IMG/VR virus record: IMGVR_UViG_3300042861_000071
Coordinates: 1 to 24,301 of that record
Length of the DNA stretch: 24,301 bases
Strand: one strand, 5' to 3'
Source: a virus
Each line of letters starts with the position of its first letter. Positions within the stretch are counted from its first letter, which is position 1. The notes under the pieces are model-generated. The model was not told where the DNA came from. It did not search any database and saw nothing but the letters and a program-made list of their open reading frames with translations. Shown piece after piece: positions 6,401 to 15,395 of this stretch. The position numbers were made by a program, and so were the translations under genes.

Positions 6401-9400
6401 ATATTTTAACGATACTAATCGTGTTCAAAATATGGCTATGTTAGCAGGAATGGCTGACATGGCAGGCGCTTTTGATGGAATCTTTAGAGACAATCCAATA
6501 GGCCATTCTTATTTTGAAGGCGGTTTAATTGGGATGATGTTATTTGGAGAACAAAGTTTTAGTACATTTGAAGCTAAAGTTTTAAATCCATTGAAAGATT
6601 ATTTTAGCCGATTAGATTTAATAGGAAAAATAAGAACATCATTTAACGCAAATGGTGGTTTAAGAGGTCTCTGGGACACGACAATACCACGCTATTTGAG
6701 CACTGTTATGGAAGGCGCAAGAATGCGCTTATTGTCTGCATTTGATCCAGGTTCTATTTCAGGTGTTAAAACATCTTTCTTTGAAAGACTTTTATTTGCA
6801 GCACCAGCAGATCCAGCTACAAGAATTGGTAAAATGTTCATATCAATAGAAGACGCATGGAACAAAGGCACGACTAAAATAAAAGCTATTAAATGGATGG
6901 ATAAAATATTTAACCCTAAAATGCTTGCAGGTATTGCAGGATTATCAGCTCTGTTAATTGGGGCATTAGCGCATGCCGATACTGGCGCAACCAAAGGGCC
7001 AGAAAAATCATATAAAGAAAGCGCACAAGAAATGTTAAATAAGCCTTCTGAAATGGCGCAAAATGCTGTAAACACATTTGCTATTAATACTGATGCTTCT
7101 CTAACAAATGCGGAAATGATCTTAGGTTCAATTGCTACAATTGGTATTGCGGCAATGACTGTCTTAAAATCACCTGTAGGTAAAATAAAGAAATTAATAA
7201 CAGAATTTGACAGAGTTGCATTTATGCGAGAAACTTTTGCTAATGCAATGAGCGCAGTAGGCAAAGGTTTCAGTCTGTTTACAAAAGTTTTATTCGAATT
7301 TGTAACAGCGCCTGTTTGGTTTGACCAGACTTTAACCGGAATGGCCATGTGGAAAAACAGAGGCCTTGTAATAGGTAAATGGCTTGGTTATACGCTAGGC
7401 TCTATTATGGCTAAAAACTTCATGGGATGGGGTCCAGTTATTGCTATTGGTGCTGCAGATGCGATGCTTAAGCTCGTAAAAACAACAGGCGCACAAGCAA
7501 TAATTGAAAAAGTCATGCCAATCATTGCAGGTATAAATCCTCTTGCCGAAGCTAATCGTGCTAAGCTTTGGAAATATACTGACATGTACTCTACTGGCGA
7601 ACTAGGAATGAAGGCACGCCCGTATATTCCAAGTCCGATGGCTCTTGCCAGAACAATGGCAGATGCAACAGGTGGTATTCTTAAGCCAATGCTTGATTAC
7701 CGAGAAGGCCGTGGTTGGCAAACGTATAGCCCTTATGAAAGAGCTATGTCAGCGATGTCAAAACCATCTCCTATGCGTCCAGATTATTTAGGATATGCCA
7801 CATTTAAATCACCTACTGTTACAGAATTTCTAACAAGATCAAACCAAGCGGTTACAACTTTTGCCAATCAATACAGAGATAACGCTATTAGTTCTAAAGT
7901 CCGTGTAGAAGCACTTAACCAATTTGCAAGTCTTTACACTTCAATGGTAACTACTACAAAAGCCTTAGTAAGAGTAGTTTCAGTTTTCAATGAGCTAGGA
8001 AAGAAATCTATTTTGCTTTCTAGAGCATTAATGATGATTTCTACATTCTTTCCGTTGATCACTCTTATTGCAAATGCCAGAGATAGCAAAGATAAGTCTA
8101 CACCTACATATATGGGAATGCGTGCTGACTACTTAGGAAATGCACCTATTCCATTTACAAATATGGACGTGCCAATTATACCAATGATTATACCATTAAT
8201 AATGGCGTATTTAGGTGTTAGAAAAGGTTTAATGCAAGTTACACATATGAATAATCTTGCTGAATTTGAAAAGACAATCTTGAATCCTTGGAAGCAAAGA
8301 GCTGAAACATACGCAGGTATGACATCTCAACAAAGATTGCAAAATATTGCAGCTGCTCCGGGTCCAATGCCTATTGCTCCGACCTCTATTGAATCTTATC
8401 GTAATATGAAATATATTAGTGAGCTGGCAGCAACTTCAAGAATGACACAAGAAGAAATTGCAGCTCTCACAGGAACTTTAGCGCCCACTAAAGGATCTTA
8501 TAGATATTCAGAGATGAGTAAAAGACCTTCTGTTTCACAAAGAGTTATTGATAACGAATGGCAGTCAATGAGCAAAGCTCAACGCAGAGCATATGTGCCA
8601 GTTCCGACAGCAGAATCTATTGCTGCAAGCCGCGCAGACAGAGCGCTATCTGGTCAGTCTCCGTACGGAATTATCGGAAGATTCAGTGGTGCATTACCAA
8701 CTATGCTTGGTTATACGTTAGCTGCAGGCGCAGGAGGTTTAGGTGCCGCTAAAATTGCTACATCCTTTGGTGCAAGTAATGAGACTGCAGGCATGGTAGG
8801 TGGTCTTGGAGCTATGGCCGGTATGTCTATTGCAGGTAGTGTTATTGATATTCTGAAAAATATCTTTAGAGCTATTGGTGAAAGATTAATAGGTAAAGTA
8901 TTCTTATTTGGCTCAATAATAGTAATGGGTATTGATTACTTATTTAATGAAAATAGCACTTTAGCAAAATCCATTAAGAAAGTTTCAATGGCTATGCTTA
9001 ATTGGGCTGGATTTAAAATAGAAAATACTGATGCTAAAACAGGATTAAAAGAAAGCTCTGCTAGAATTGTTGCTCAATTAAATCAACCTCTGGAATACGA
9101 TGCACGAACAATAGATAGAGAACGTTTGACAGGCCAATTAAAAGATCAATACGAAGAAAGTATTTCTAGAACTAATGAAGCTTCTAAAAAGTATATAGAT
9201 GAAATAACTGCAAAAGGTATTGCATCAAGCGCGACAATTGCAGAAGTTACAGGGAATGCTAGAGATCTAAATGCCATAGCAAAGAAAGCTGTAATTGCAA
9301 GTCAATCTAATGTTGAAGATTTGGTTGCGCAATTTACTGATCTTACATTTTTACCCGCGCCAACTAATGCCGATTCACTTAAAATGTGGTCAGGTGATAA

Positions 9401-12400
9401 ATTACAAAAAGCAGTTGATAAAATTCAAACACTTAATGGTGTATTACCGGGCAAGGGTACTGGAGAAATTACAGCAGCTTTAGAGTCATTAGTATATCCA
9501 ACAACTTATTCTAAAACGGAAGAAGGTGGCTATCGGATGCCAGATTTTAGAGGAGCGGAAATAGGTTATCCTTTAAATGTCATGCGGGAGTTGAACAAGC
9601 CCTTGGCGCCTTATGAAGATATTAAGAAAAGAACTCAAGAATATACTGTAGAAAATTCTATCGAGCAATCTAAATGGTTATTTAGACGATTAATGGTGGG
9701 TTCTAAATTAGCATTAAGTTTGGGCAAAGCTGAATATACTGATCCTGGTATTCAAAACCAGATAGATCAAACTTTACGTGTAACAGCCGAGCAAGTTAAT
9801 CTTCTTAAGAAAAGACAAGTGTCTTTAAATTTAAATGCTAGGGATTTAACTGAAAAACAATACGGTGCTCAAAACATTAGTGATAAGTCTATGTATGAGC
9901 GCTCAGTAAGTTTTTGGGATTCCTTCAACCCATTGCGCACACCAGGTACTAAAACTGTTACTTATAAGTTAAAAGAAGGCTCTGGAACGCAAAAATTAGT
10001 TGATGATATTCAAAAGAATTTTGAAATTAGAGATCAATTAATTGCACAACAAATTCTTGCAATGGCGCAGAATAGAAAAGCTAAAGAATATCAAGCAAGT
10101 ATTGGCAAGGATATTGTAAGTCCTCTTAAAACTGCGGGCATCGATGTAAAAGAAACAGATATCTTAGGGCGTACCGATGAAATTAAATCGTATACCAGCT
10201 CTATAACTGATTTATACGATACATTGCAATTTGCAAAAAATGATACTGAGCGTTCTAATATCTTTGTTAATATGTCAAATGCAGCAGCTAAGGCTAAAGC
10301 AATAATAGATGATACTGCAAATTCTTTATATGATTTAAGATTTGAAATTCGAGATAAATTTCAAAAAGCTAATTTATTTTCCGCAGATGCCTTAGGTAAA
10401 ACGGATAATATTGCGGCTTTAAAAGATTTAGATAAAAACAGAGCTGATTTACTAAAACTCCGAGAAGAAGCAAATAGAGTAGTAAGAGAACCTGTTTTAA
10501 ATCCTTTGTTAATGCCTAAATACACGGTTAGAAATCCTGGTTTAGATGTGCAAGAAACAATTACAAATCCAGAATATCTAGCCAAGGAAAAAGAAAATAC
10601 TGAGAAGCTAAGAAAATATAGAGCAGATGTTGCAAAACAAGAACGTGCAAATCAATTGCTACCTTATCAAACGTATACGTTGAATAAGAAGGCTTTAGAT
10701 ACTATCTACTCTAATGTTGATTCTCGTAACTTTCAAATTGCACAATCGCTTACAGATTCTACTGTAATGAGTTATAAAAATCTTGGAGAAGAGGCTTATA
10801 CCTATTTACAATATCAGAAAGAATCATTAGCACAGGCTAGACAATTTGCTTTAGAAACTAAAAAGCCAGTAGCATACGTAGCCGAATTAGACGCAAAAAT
10901 TGCTAAAACTAATGATAGCCTAACTGCATTCTCAAACAGTGCCGAATCATTACTTAGCAATATTGAAGGTCTTGGAGGCACAAATTTAGCAAACACCAGT
11001 ACTACTGCACTAGAGAACGTACTTGCTCTCGCAATACAAATAAAAGGTGTAGAAGCAGATATTAATAAGATTGATATAAATCATGTTGAAGATTACAAAG
11101 CACGTCTTGAAGAGTTATTTAGTAAACGCAAATCATTATTTAATGCCACAGTTGAAATTAAAAGCACTACAATAAGCGGAAGTGAAAGAGAATCTGCTAT
11201 TGCGCCTTTAGGTAACTCAGGAAGAGGGCTTTCAGCGACTACAAGAACGCTTGCAGCTAGCTTGAATAATACTTTAAATATTATCAAATCTGGATTACAA
11301 TATATTGAAGGTGATGAAGCATTCGTTAAAGAATACAATAGAATATTAGAATTAAATAGAGCATTGGAACGTGTCTCAGCAGCTACCCGTTCGTATTCTG
11401 ATAATGTATCTTCAATGAACGAAACATTAGGCACTTCATTTAAAGTTGAAGATATATTTAATTTTAAATTAGACAGAATAATGAATGCAGCTAATACTTT
11501 GAAATTAAAGCTTTCAGAAGCTTTGGCTGATAGTGATATAAGCTTGGCTAGTGCGCTTTCAGAAGATTTAAAGAATCTGACAAAACAAGCTTCTTTTATT
11601 TCTATGATTGTTGATGTTTCAGCTAAAATCAAAAATAGTTTGCAAACAGGTGTTACTGAAGGATTAGATTTAATTAAAAAGGTTTATTCTAATTTCAATC
11701 TATCTGAAAGAAATTTTGGCGCATTACCTAATACGCAACGCGCTGGGATGATAGCGGATACATCTAAAATAGATATGTTGAATAAAGCAATATCTGAAAA
11801 TTTATTGTCTCAAGATATGGTTAGTGTAATTGGCAAATTAATGCCGGACAAGTCTAACTTAAACGAAGTCTTTAATAAAATAAATGAAATGTTCTTAGAA
11901 ATGGGCATGAAAGATCTTAAAGGCCAAGTTGGAGAGCCTATGGACAAGTTGACAACAAGTGTCGATTTGTTAAGAGGTAGTATTGACATCTTAAACAACA
12001 CTATTTCAAAGCCTAATACGCAAATACCAAGCTCAACACCTAATGCGCAAACACCAAGTTCAACGCCTACTTCATATAAGAGTACAAATAATTTAGATAA
12101 AATATTTATCGATGTAGGTAAGGCATTGAATGTAGATCCAAATTGGATTAAAGCGCAATCGGATATGGAGACTACACAGCAAACTAGTGGTATTTTTAAA
12201 AATGCTAATAATTTGTTTAATATCTCAGCTTCTGAAATATATCGTGGAAATAAATACCAATCTGGTAATGGTAGATTATGGCGTTCTTACAATTCACCAG
12301 AGGCTTCAGGTGAAGATTATGTGAAATTGATATCAGAAGGTAATTACGGTAAATACAAACCAGCAATGGGTTCTAAAACAGCTGAAGAATATTTCACTAA

Positions 12401-15395
12401 ATTACAAAAAGGTGGATACGCTGAGGAATCTTTTTATGTAGATTCAATGTTGAAAAAGCTTAGTGACAAGTCTTTTAGACGAATCCCAGAATTACCGACA
12501 CCTGCAGTTGAAACCCCTAGAAGTTATCAAGCCTACACATATCCAACTCCTCCTGACAAGGTTGGAATAGGTGAAGTTGAGCCTATTGCTAGAACGCAAA
12601 TGTATTCAGGAATTCTCTCTAAGTTTGCAACACCTGCGTATAGTATGTTTAATTCATTGTCAGGATTAGATTTTGAAAAGAAAACGTCTAAATATCTTGA
12701 TTACGAAAAATCTCTTGATGGTAAATCCAGGTATCCTGTTGAAAAATCTAAAACAGAATATATGCCTAAATGGGATGTTACAGCCAATACAATGATTAGC
12801 GATGTATTGAATAAACTGCCTCTTAAAGCGTTTCCTGACAAACCTATGGTAAAAATGGAACCCGCTGGTGAAGTCAAAAAATCTTTTGAAGAATACTATC
12901 CTTCAATATTAACTGATTTTGTCAATACTGCAAAAGAGTCGCTTATTACAAATAAACCTATTGCATCTGAAAACATTAGTAAGTTTATTCCTGCCGAAAA
13001 TCTTGCGCCTGCAATAAAGGCTTTAGGGGATTTAAATACAATTAATGAAAGCACCTTGAATAAAAGTGCTCAGAGTGTTTTGAATGACCCTACTTCTAGA
13101 CAGCTATTGGATGATAGAGAGAAGTTTGGTTTATCAATCCAAGATATTGCAAAAACATCTACTACTTTACAAAATGATTTATTAACATTGTCAAATACGA
13201 TATATGATGCTGATAACGAAATAACAAATAAGTTAAAGAAAGGCTTAGATGCAACTGATGATATTTATAAAAGTGAACGTAATAAAGTAATTAGAGACAA
13301 TTTAATTAAATCAAATGCTTTTAATTTCACTAAAAATACCAAAGGTCTTACTGCGGCTATATCTTTAAATGGGATTTCAGAGCAAAATGCCTTATATGCG
13401 ACTGAAGCGGAAAAATTTAAATACAGCACTATTGCAAAAGCTGCTAGCGATACCTCAGAGAAGATTGCAGATGCAATAGTAAATAATTTACCCACGGATA
13501 AGTTAGTTGCTGCAAGGGATAAATATATAGATGCGTTAGATGATTTTAATTCGGACTTGGCAGAAAGAGCTGTAAATCTCGCAAGAGAGGCTGGTAAGAT
13601 ATTTGCCGCTAATACAACTAGCACAGTCAAAGATGCCTTTAAAGGTATGTTATTAGGCCAAACAGATAATGACAAAACTCCTTTTCAAACGTTTACAGAT
13701 AAACTTAAAACAGGTTTAAAAGATCAATTAGCGGAAATGTTTACTAATTCTATGATGAATTCATTAGAAATGGGTAAAGGCGGCAGTATCACTAAAATGC
13801 TTGAAAAGACAGGTAAATTAACTTCTGCTACATTTAGCGGAATGGGTACTGGTCTTAAGGATATTTTCACAGGTAATATGACATGGGATAAATTCACTGG
13901 CGGAATTAGTAGCTGGTGGGGTGATATGACTAAGGTTGATGATGTTGACAAAACACCTGAAGTAAGATTCGATGAAGCTACGATTAGATTTGACGCTGCT
14001 GTAAATAGACTCATTGGCGGTATTGGCGGCACACCTATAGCAGACTCTGTAAAAGGTGTATTTGATATTAATACTGTAAATGCTAATGGCGTATCAAATG
14101 GTTATACTGCTGACGGTACTGATTTGGCATATCCTTTGACGGATATGGCATCTGCTGTAGATGTAAACGCTCCTTCGGCTATTACTCAGGGCATCGCAGA
14201 CACAAGCGGTTATGGTTCGACACCAGAGCTTACACCTCTTCCAGGTGCAGGAACAATGGGCGGTGCGGCTCCACTAGCGGATAAGATTGGTGGGTTACCG
14301 GATCAACAAGGCTTTTTAGATTCGATATCTGACTCATTCTCTAAATTCTTTAGTAAAGAAGGTACAGGTGGTTCTATATGGACTAGCTTTACTGACTTAT
14401 TAGGTGGAAAAGATGGCAGTGGTGGTTTGTTTGGTGGTCTCAAAAATATGTGGGGATCTTTTGCAACCGAAGGTGGTGCTGGCAGTGGCTTCTTAGGAAT
14501 GCTCAGTGGAATAGGTAAATGGTTTGGGAGTATTGGCGGAGCTGCAACAGGTGGTCAAATAACTGGTGCAGGTACGGCTACATCCGACTCAATACCTACG
14601 ATGTTGTCTAATGGAGAATTCATTGTAAATGCCAAAGCAACGGCAAAGAATCTTCCAATGTTGCATGCAATCAATGGTGGAAAAGTACAACATCATTTCT
14701 TAGGATCATTATTAAGCTCAGCCAGTTCATTAATGAGTATTGGCTCTTCTGTAGCTACTATGGCAGCGGGTCCAGCACCAGCCGCAGGCGGTATTGGGGC
14801 AGCTGGTGGAATGGGGATGTTGTCTCAATTCTTTGGCATGTTTGGTAATCTATTTAAAAGTGATGGGCCTTTTGGCAAATTGTTTGGTAATGTAGGGAGC
14901 GGATTTAGTGATCTGTTTAAAAATCTTTGGGGTGGTGAAGCTAATCCTTTAGGCGCAGCAGGCGGAGCAGCACTGAATAATATGTTCTCAAGCAAAGATT
15001 TAGGATTTTCTTTTGCCGCAGGTGGTCAAGTAAGTGGGCCTGGGACTGGTACGTCTGACTCTATTCCAGCTATGCTTTCACATGGTGAATTTGTCATTAA
15101 TGCTGCAGCTACTGCAAGACATAGAGACTTATTACACCAGATCAATAGTGGTAGAGTACCAACTTTTGCTACAGGCGGTATTGTAGACGCTGCTGCGCCA
15201 ATAATGACAAAGCCAATCTCTGGAAATACAAAGCTAGCATCTACATCTGGTGCTATGAATAAAAATCAACAAGTAATTAATTTAAATATAACGGGCGACA
15301 TTTCGCGACAAACTAAGCAAGAAATCTATAAGATGATGCCTAGCATCGCTGATGGCGTCAATTCGCAAAATAAAGAAAAAGGATATAGAAGATAA
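3486..15395 (+). CDS. giant tape measure protein with embedded GH73-like domain
   Basis: This encodes a 3969-aa tail length ruler, far longer than lambda gpH (853 aa). Order of parts: an N-terminal coiled-coil start, then a tape measure N-terminal domain (about 60-230, LSAGALRGDELRSVMEQTPR), long helical stretches, and a belt of hydrophobic segments between about residues 785 and 1820. These are followed by long charged helices (about 1850-2840), a Pro/Ser/Thr linker, a glucosaminidase-like domain (2866-2992), and a Gly-rich C-terminus with a duplicated SDSIPxMLSxGEF motif. Tape measures are stretched inside the tube, fix its length, and are released into the host envelope at infection. AGGAG lies seven bases before the ATG, behind an intrinsic terminator. 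The frame is intact for 11.9 kb. At about 0.15 nm per residue a tail near 600 nm is predicted (inference). Confidence 0.95.
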   Translation: MSGIVIDVEARAEKAQRDLEEINRSLKELSNNANSLGQNLKTAFVGLGSALSITAAFNGLNEISSKFQGLENSIALVTGRTQDLALAQRELKKIALETYGTYQDTATLFGVLGRSMRNSNESMSSLLATTKSLQEAIAISGSSAEATTAAIVQLGQGLSAGALRGDELRSVMEQTPRIAIAIADSLKVSLGNMRKLAAEGFLTSNVVMQAIKDQAGAISKEFKLIIPSMSKALAALKENIENVLDSFNRGAGLSRDIATIFQNMSNKLNKAQLDAELLGAKFSLLKANLMSFNATALNPLYAVLALFGVKLELLFNKLDITKNFIRIFSNVKITVTSLVSQLVRDLYAKGESLENIFGDRSFGKTWEGRFNIFKAIFLNSMDSFYTVFEVRARRQMAGFTQFITTLQVISNNAVLIIMKHMADTFYQAISDIFHFEGLRSVLIGNIKLLVADSMYLLGDLSSKLGKMLKIKSPLDFIFGDTRSISQKLSSIIGGLLQPFGNMINGLGDYILTSSVGTLNNSFKPLQWFLSLYLPDALAKSIFKGLTNTTFTDKINKAISDMLSGIEFVSVNLADMLFNTNNINLLLNALNNITDVIETWINTIKVNLQNSKIMEDFNKLFDGVLVQTNKLEASLDVIKSFGVAVINVFFKIYDAVIGNSWWTDTISAIVDSSQGLWNTAGSGLNKFSAYTIELFAKMFFFVKDSLNSINQIQFGKVFEDFNETIYKLSPTLSKLVGFLEQLSSDVFSTILTAFNSKTLNNPFRAILKDNNGYLTELKKNLVSSVKVIALQIGTLMAAVMAATFAFLSPAGMLRNIFAGLATTKLFSFGIEITDVYFDASLGQKIGEYLGKSVASFFGKTKGSFSDLISELLAMISSFTTSFIENLPIIGWIGKLMTSIASLVGLKGLGGLITAVLFGPKILSIISELGFFSKSIDRIVSKSGKVREFFTGTYSPTGKGRNPTTEFVSRTSKAYFNDTNRVQNMAMLAGMADMAGAFDGIFRDNPIGHSYFEGGLIGMMLFGEQSFSTFEAKVLNPLKDYFSRLDLIGKIRTSFNANGGLRGLWDTTIPRYLSTVMEGARMRLLSAFDPGSISGVKTSFFERLLFAAPADPATRIGKMFISIEDAWNKGTTKIKAIKWMDKIFNPKMLAGIAGLSALLIGALAHADTGATKGPEKSYKESAQEMLNKPSEMAQNAVNTFAINTDASLTNAEMILGSIATIGIAAMTVLKSPVGKIKKLITEFDRVAFMRETFANAMSAVGKGFSLFTKVLFEFVTAPVWFDQTLTGMAMWKNRGLVIGKWLGYTLGSIMAKNFMGWGPVIAIGAADAMLKLVKTTGAQAIIEKVMPIIAGINPLAEANRAKLWKYTDMYSTGELGMKARPYIPSPMALARTMADATGGILKPMLDYREGRGWQTYSPYERAMSAMSKPSPMRPDYLGYATFKSPTVTEFLTRSNQAVTTFANQYRDNAISSKVRVEALNQFASLYTSMVTTTKALVRVVSVFNELGKKSILLSRALMMISTFFPLITLIANARDSKDKSTPTYMGMRADYLGNAPIPFTNMDVPIIPMIIPLIMAYLGVRKGLMQVTHMNNLAEFEKTILNPWKQRAETYAGMTSQQRLQNIAAAPGPMPIAPTSIESYRNMKYISELAATSRMTQEEIAALTGTLAPTKGSYRYSEMSKRPSVSQRVIDNEWQSMSKAQRRAYVPVPTAESIAASRADRALSGQSPYGIIGRFSGALPTMLGYTLAAGAGGLGAAKIATSFGASNETAGMVGGLGAMAGMSIAGSVIDILKNIFRAIGERLIGKVFLFGSIIVMGIDYLFNENSTLAKSIKKVSMAMLNWAGFKIENTDAKTGLKESSARIVAQLNQPLEYDARTIDRERLTGQLKDQYEESISRTNEASKKYIDEITAKGIASSATIAEVTGNARDLNAIAKKAVIASQSNVEDLVAQFTDLTFLPAPTNADSLKMWSGDKLQKAVDKIQTLNGVLPGKGTGEITAALESLVYPTTYSKTEEGGYRMPDFRGAEIGYPLNVMRELNKPLAPYEDIKKRTQEYTVENSIEQSKWLFRRLMVGSKLALSLGKAEYTDPGIQNQIDQTLRVTAEQVNLLKKRQVSLNLNARDLTEKQYGAQNISDKSMYERSVSFWDSFNPLRTPGTKTVTYKLKEGSGTQKLVDDIQKNFEIRDQLIAQQILAMAQNRKAKEYQASIGKDIVSPLKTAGIDVKETDILGRTDEIKSYTSSITDLYDTLQFAKNDTERSNIFVNMSNAAAKAKAIIDDTANSLYDLRFEIRDKFQKANLFSADALGKTDNIAALKDLDKNRADLLKLREEANRVVREPVLNPLLMPKYTVRNPGLDVQETITNPEYLAKEKENTEKLRKYRADVAKQERANQLLPYQTYTLNKKALDTIYSNVDSRNFQIAQSLTDSTVMSYKNLGEEAYTYLQYQKESLAQARQFALETKKPVAYVAELDAKIAKTNDSLTAFSNSAESLLSNIEGLGGTNLANTSTTALENVLALAIQIKGVEADINKIDINHVEDYKARLEELFSKRKSLFNATVEIKSTTISGSERESAIAPLGNSGRGLSATTRTLAASLNNTLNIIKSGLQYIEGDEAFVKEYNRILELNRALERVSAATRSYSDNVSSMNETLGTSFKVEDIFNFKLDRIMNAANTLKLKLSEALADSDISLASALSEDLKNLTKQASFISMIVDVSAKIKNSLQTGVTEGLDLIKKVYSNFNLSERNFGALPNTQRAGMIADTSKIDMLNKAISENLLSQDMVSVIGKLMPDKSNLNEVFNKINEMFLEMGMKDLKGQVGEPMDKLTTSVDLLRGSIDILNNTISKPNTQIPSSTPNAQTPSSTPTSYKSTNNLDKIFIDVGKALNVDPNWIKAQSDMETTQQTSGIFKNANNLFNISASEIYRGNKYQSGNGRLWRSYNSPEASGEDYVKLISEGNYGKYKPAMGSKTAEEYFTKLQKGGYAEESFYVDSMLKKLSDKSFRRIPELPTPAVETPRSYQAYTYPTPPDKVGIGEVEPIARTQMYSGILSKFATPAYSMFNSLSGLDFEKKTSKYLDYEKSLDGKSRYPVEKSKTEYMPKWDVTANTMISDVLNKLPLKAFPDKPMVKMEPAGEVKKSFEEYYPSILTDFVNTAKESLITNKPIASENISKFIPAENLAPAIKALGDLNTINESTLNKSAQSVLNDPTSRQLLDDREKFGLSIQDIAKTSTTLQNDLLTLSNTIYDADNEITNKLKKGLDATDDIYKSERNKVIRDNLIKSNAFNFTKNTKGLTAAISLNGISEQNALYATEAEKFKYSTIAKAASDTSEKIADAIVNNLPTDKLVAARDKYIDALDDFNSDLAERAVNLAREAGKIFAANTTSTVKDAFKGMLLGQTDNDKTPFQTFTDKLKTGLKDQLAEMFTNSMMNSLEMGKGGSITKMLEKTGKLTSATFSGMGTGLKDIFTGNMTWDKFTGGISSWWGDMTKVDDVDKTPEVRFDEATIRFDAAVNRLIGGIGGTPIADSVKGVFDINTVNANGVSNGYTADGTDLAYPLTDMASAVDVNAPSAITQGIADTSGYGSTPELTPLPGAGTMGGAAPLADKIGGLPDQQGFLDSISDSFSKFFSKEGTGGSIWTSFTDLLGGKDGSGGLFGGLKNMWGSFATEGGAGSGFLGMLSGIGKWFGSIGGAATGGQITGAGTATSDSIPTMLSNGEFIVNAKATAKNLPMLHAINGGKVQHHFLGSLLSSASSLMSIGSSVATMAAGPAPAAGGIGAAGGMGMLSQFFGMFGNLFKSDGPFGKLFGNVGSGFSDLFKNLWGGEANPLGAAGGAALNNMFSSKDLGFSFAAGGQVSGPGTGTSDSIPAMLSHGEFVINAAATARHRDLLHQINSGRVPTFATGGIVDAAAPIMTKPISGNTKLASTSGAMNKNQQVINLNITGDISRQTKQEIYKMMPSIADGVNSQNKEKGYRR
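3660..4175 (+). other. tape measure N-terminal domain
   Basis: Residues of about 60-230 of the tape measure match the conserved N-terminal domain of long tape measure proteins. Hallmarks are TATLFGVLGR, then GLSAGALRGDELRSVMEQ, a TPRIAIAIADSL helix and MRKLAAEGFLTSNVV. It is the best-conserved part of the protein and the main sequence basis for its assignment. Confidence 0.85.
6438..8294 (+). repeat. degenerate repeats of paired hydrophobic segments in the tape measure
   Basis: Three units share one layout: a hydrophobic segment starting near Met-Leu-Ala-Gly or Leu-Met-Met, a short polar Ala-Asp or Ala-Arg-Asp turn, a second hydrophobic segment, and an end resembling E-F-(E/D)-x. Unit 1 covers residues 985-1037 (ending FEAKVLNPLK), unit 2 1146-1243 (ending ITEFDR) and unit 3 1514-1603 (ending FEKTILNPWK). 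A further Gly/Ala-rich pair lies near 1737-1791. Conservation is by pattern rather than identity. Membrane-spanning hairpins for DNA entry are plausible; repeat status needs a self-alignment. Confidence 0.5.
12012..12065 (+). repeat. two tandem 27-bp repeats encoding a linker
   Basis: Two adjacent 27-bp units (12012-12038 and 12039-12065) encode PNTQIPSST and PNAQTPSST, followed by a partial third Pro-Thr. The units differ at five bases. This Pro/Ser/Thr-rich stretch (residues 2843-2860) is a flexible linker directly before the GH73-like domain. Short in-frame repeats of this kind can change copy number by slippage. Confidence 0.85.
12081..12463 (+). other. GH73-like N-acetylglucosaminidase domain inside the tape measure
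   Basis: Residues of about 2866-2992 match the FlgJ/GH73 (mannosyl-glycoprotein endo-β-N-acetylglucosaminidase type) fold. Visible motifs are WIKAQSDMET with Glu2895 in the place of the family's catalytic Glu (typically AQAALES), then NNLFNI at 2908-2913, and WRSYNSPEASGEDYVKLI starting at Trp2932. The domain would cut glycan strands during tail penetration. Some positions differ from the consensus: Ile-Ser-Ala follows NLFN where Gly-Ile-Lys is usual, so activity is likely but unproven. Confidence 0.75.
14550..15161 (+). repeat. duplicated C-terminal motif of the tape measure
   Basis: Two copies of a module of about 47 residues occur 471 bp apart, at residues 3689-3735 and 3846-3892. The pattern is GGQ(I/V)xGxGTxTSDSIP, then MLSxGEF(I/V)(V/I)NAxATA, then a Leu-His-x-Ile-Asn-x-Gly-(K/R)-Val end. 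This motif is common near the C-terminus of tape measures, usually once or twice. The spacer between the copies is Gly/Ala/Ser-rich and hydrophobic. Its role is not established; contact with hub or distal proteins is a possibility. Confidence 0.85.

Noticed and set aside
6692-7348. Longest minus-strand ORF, 218 codons
   Set aside because: It lies wholly inside the tape measure, has no ribosome binding site or recognisable domain, and its hydrophobic composition follows from the complement of the coding strand. The same applies to minus-strand ORFs at 11093-11632, 1374-1655, 13265-13675 and 22691-23065.
12012-12065. Tandem 27-bp repeats as part of a CRISPR or iteron array
   Set aside because: There are only two units, they are directly adjacent and in frame, and they encode a Pro/Ser/Thr linker; this is a protein repeat.
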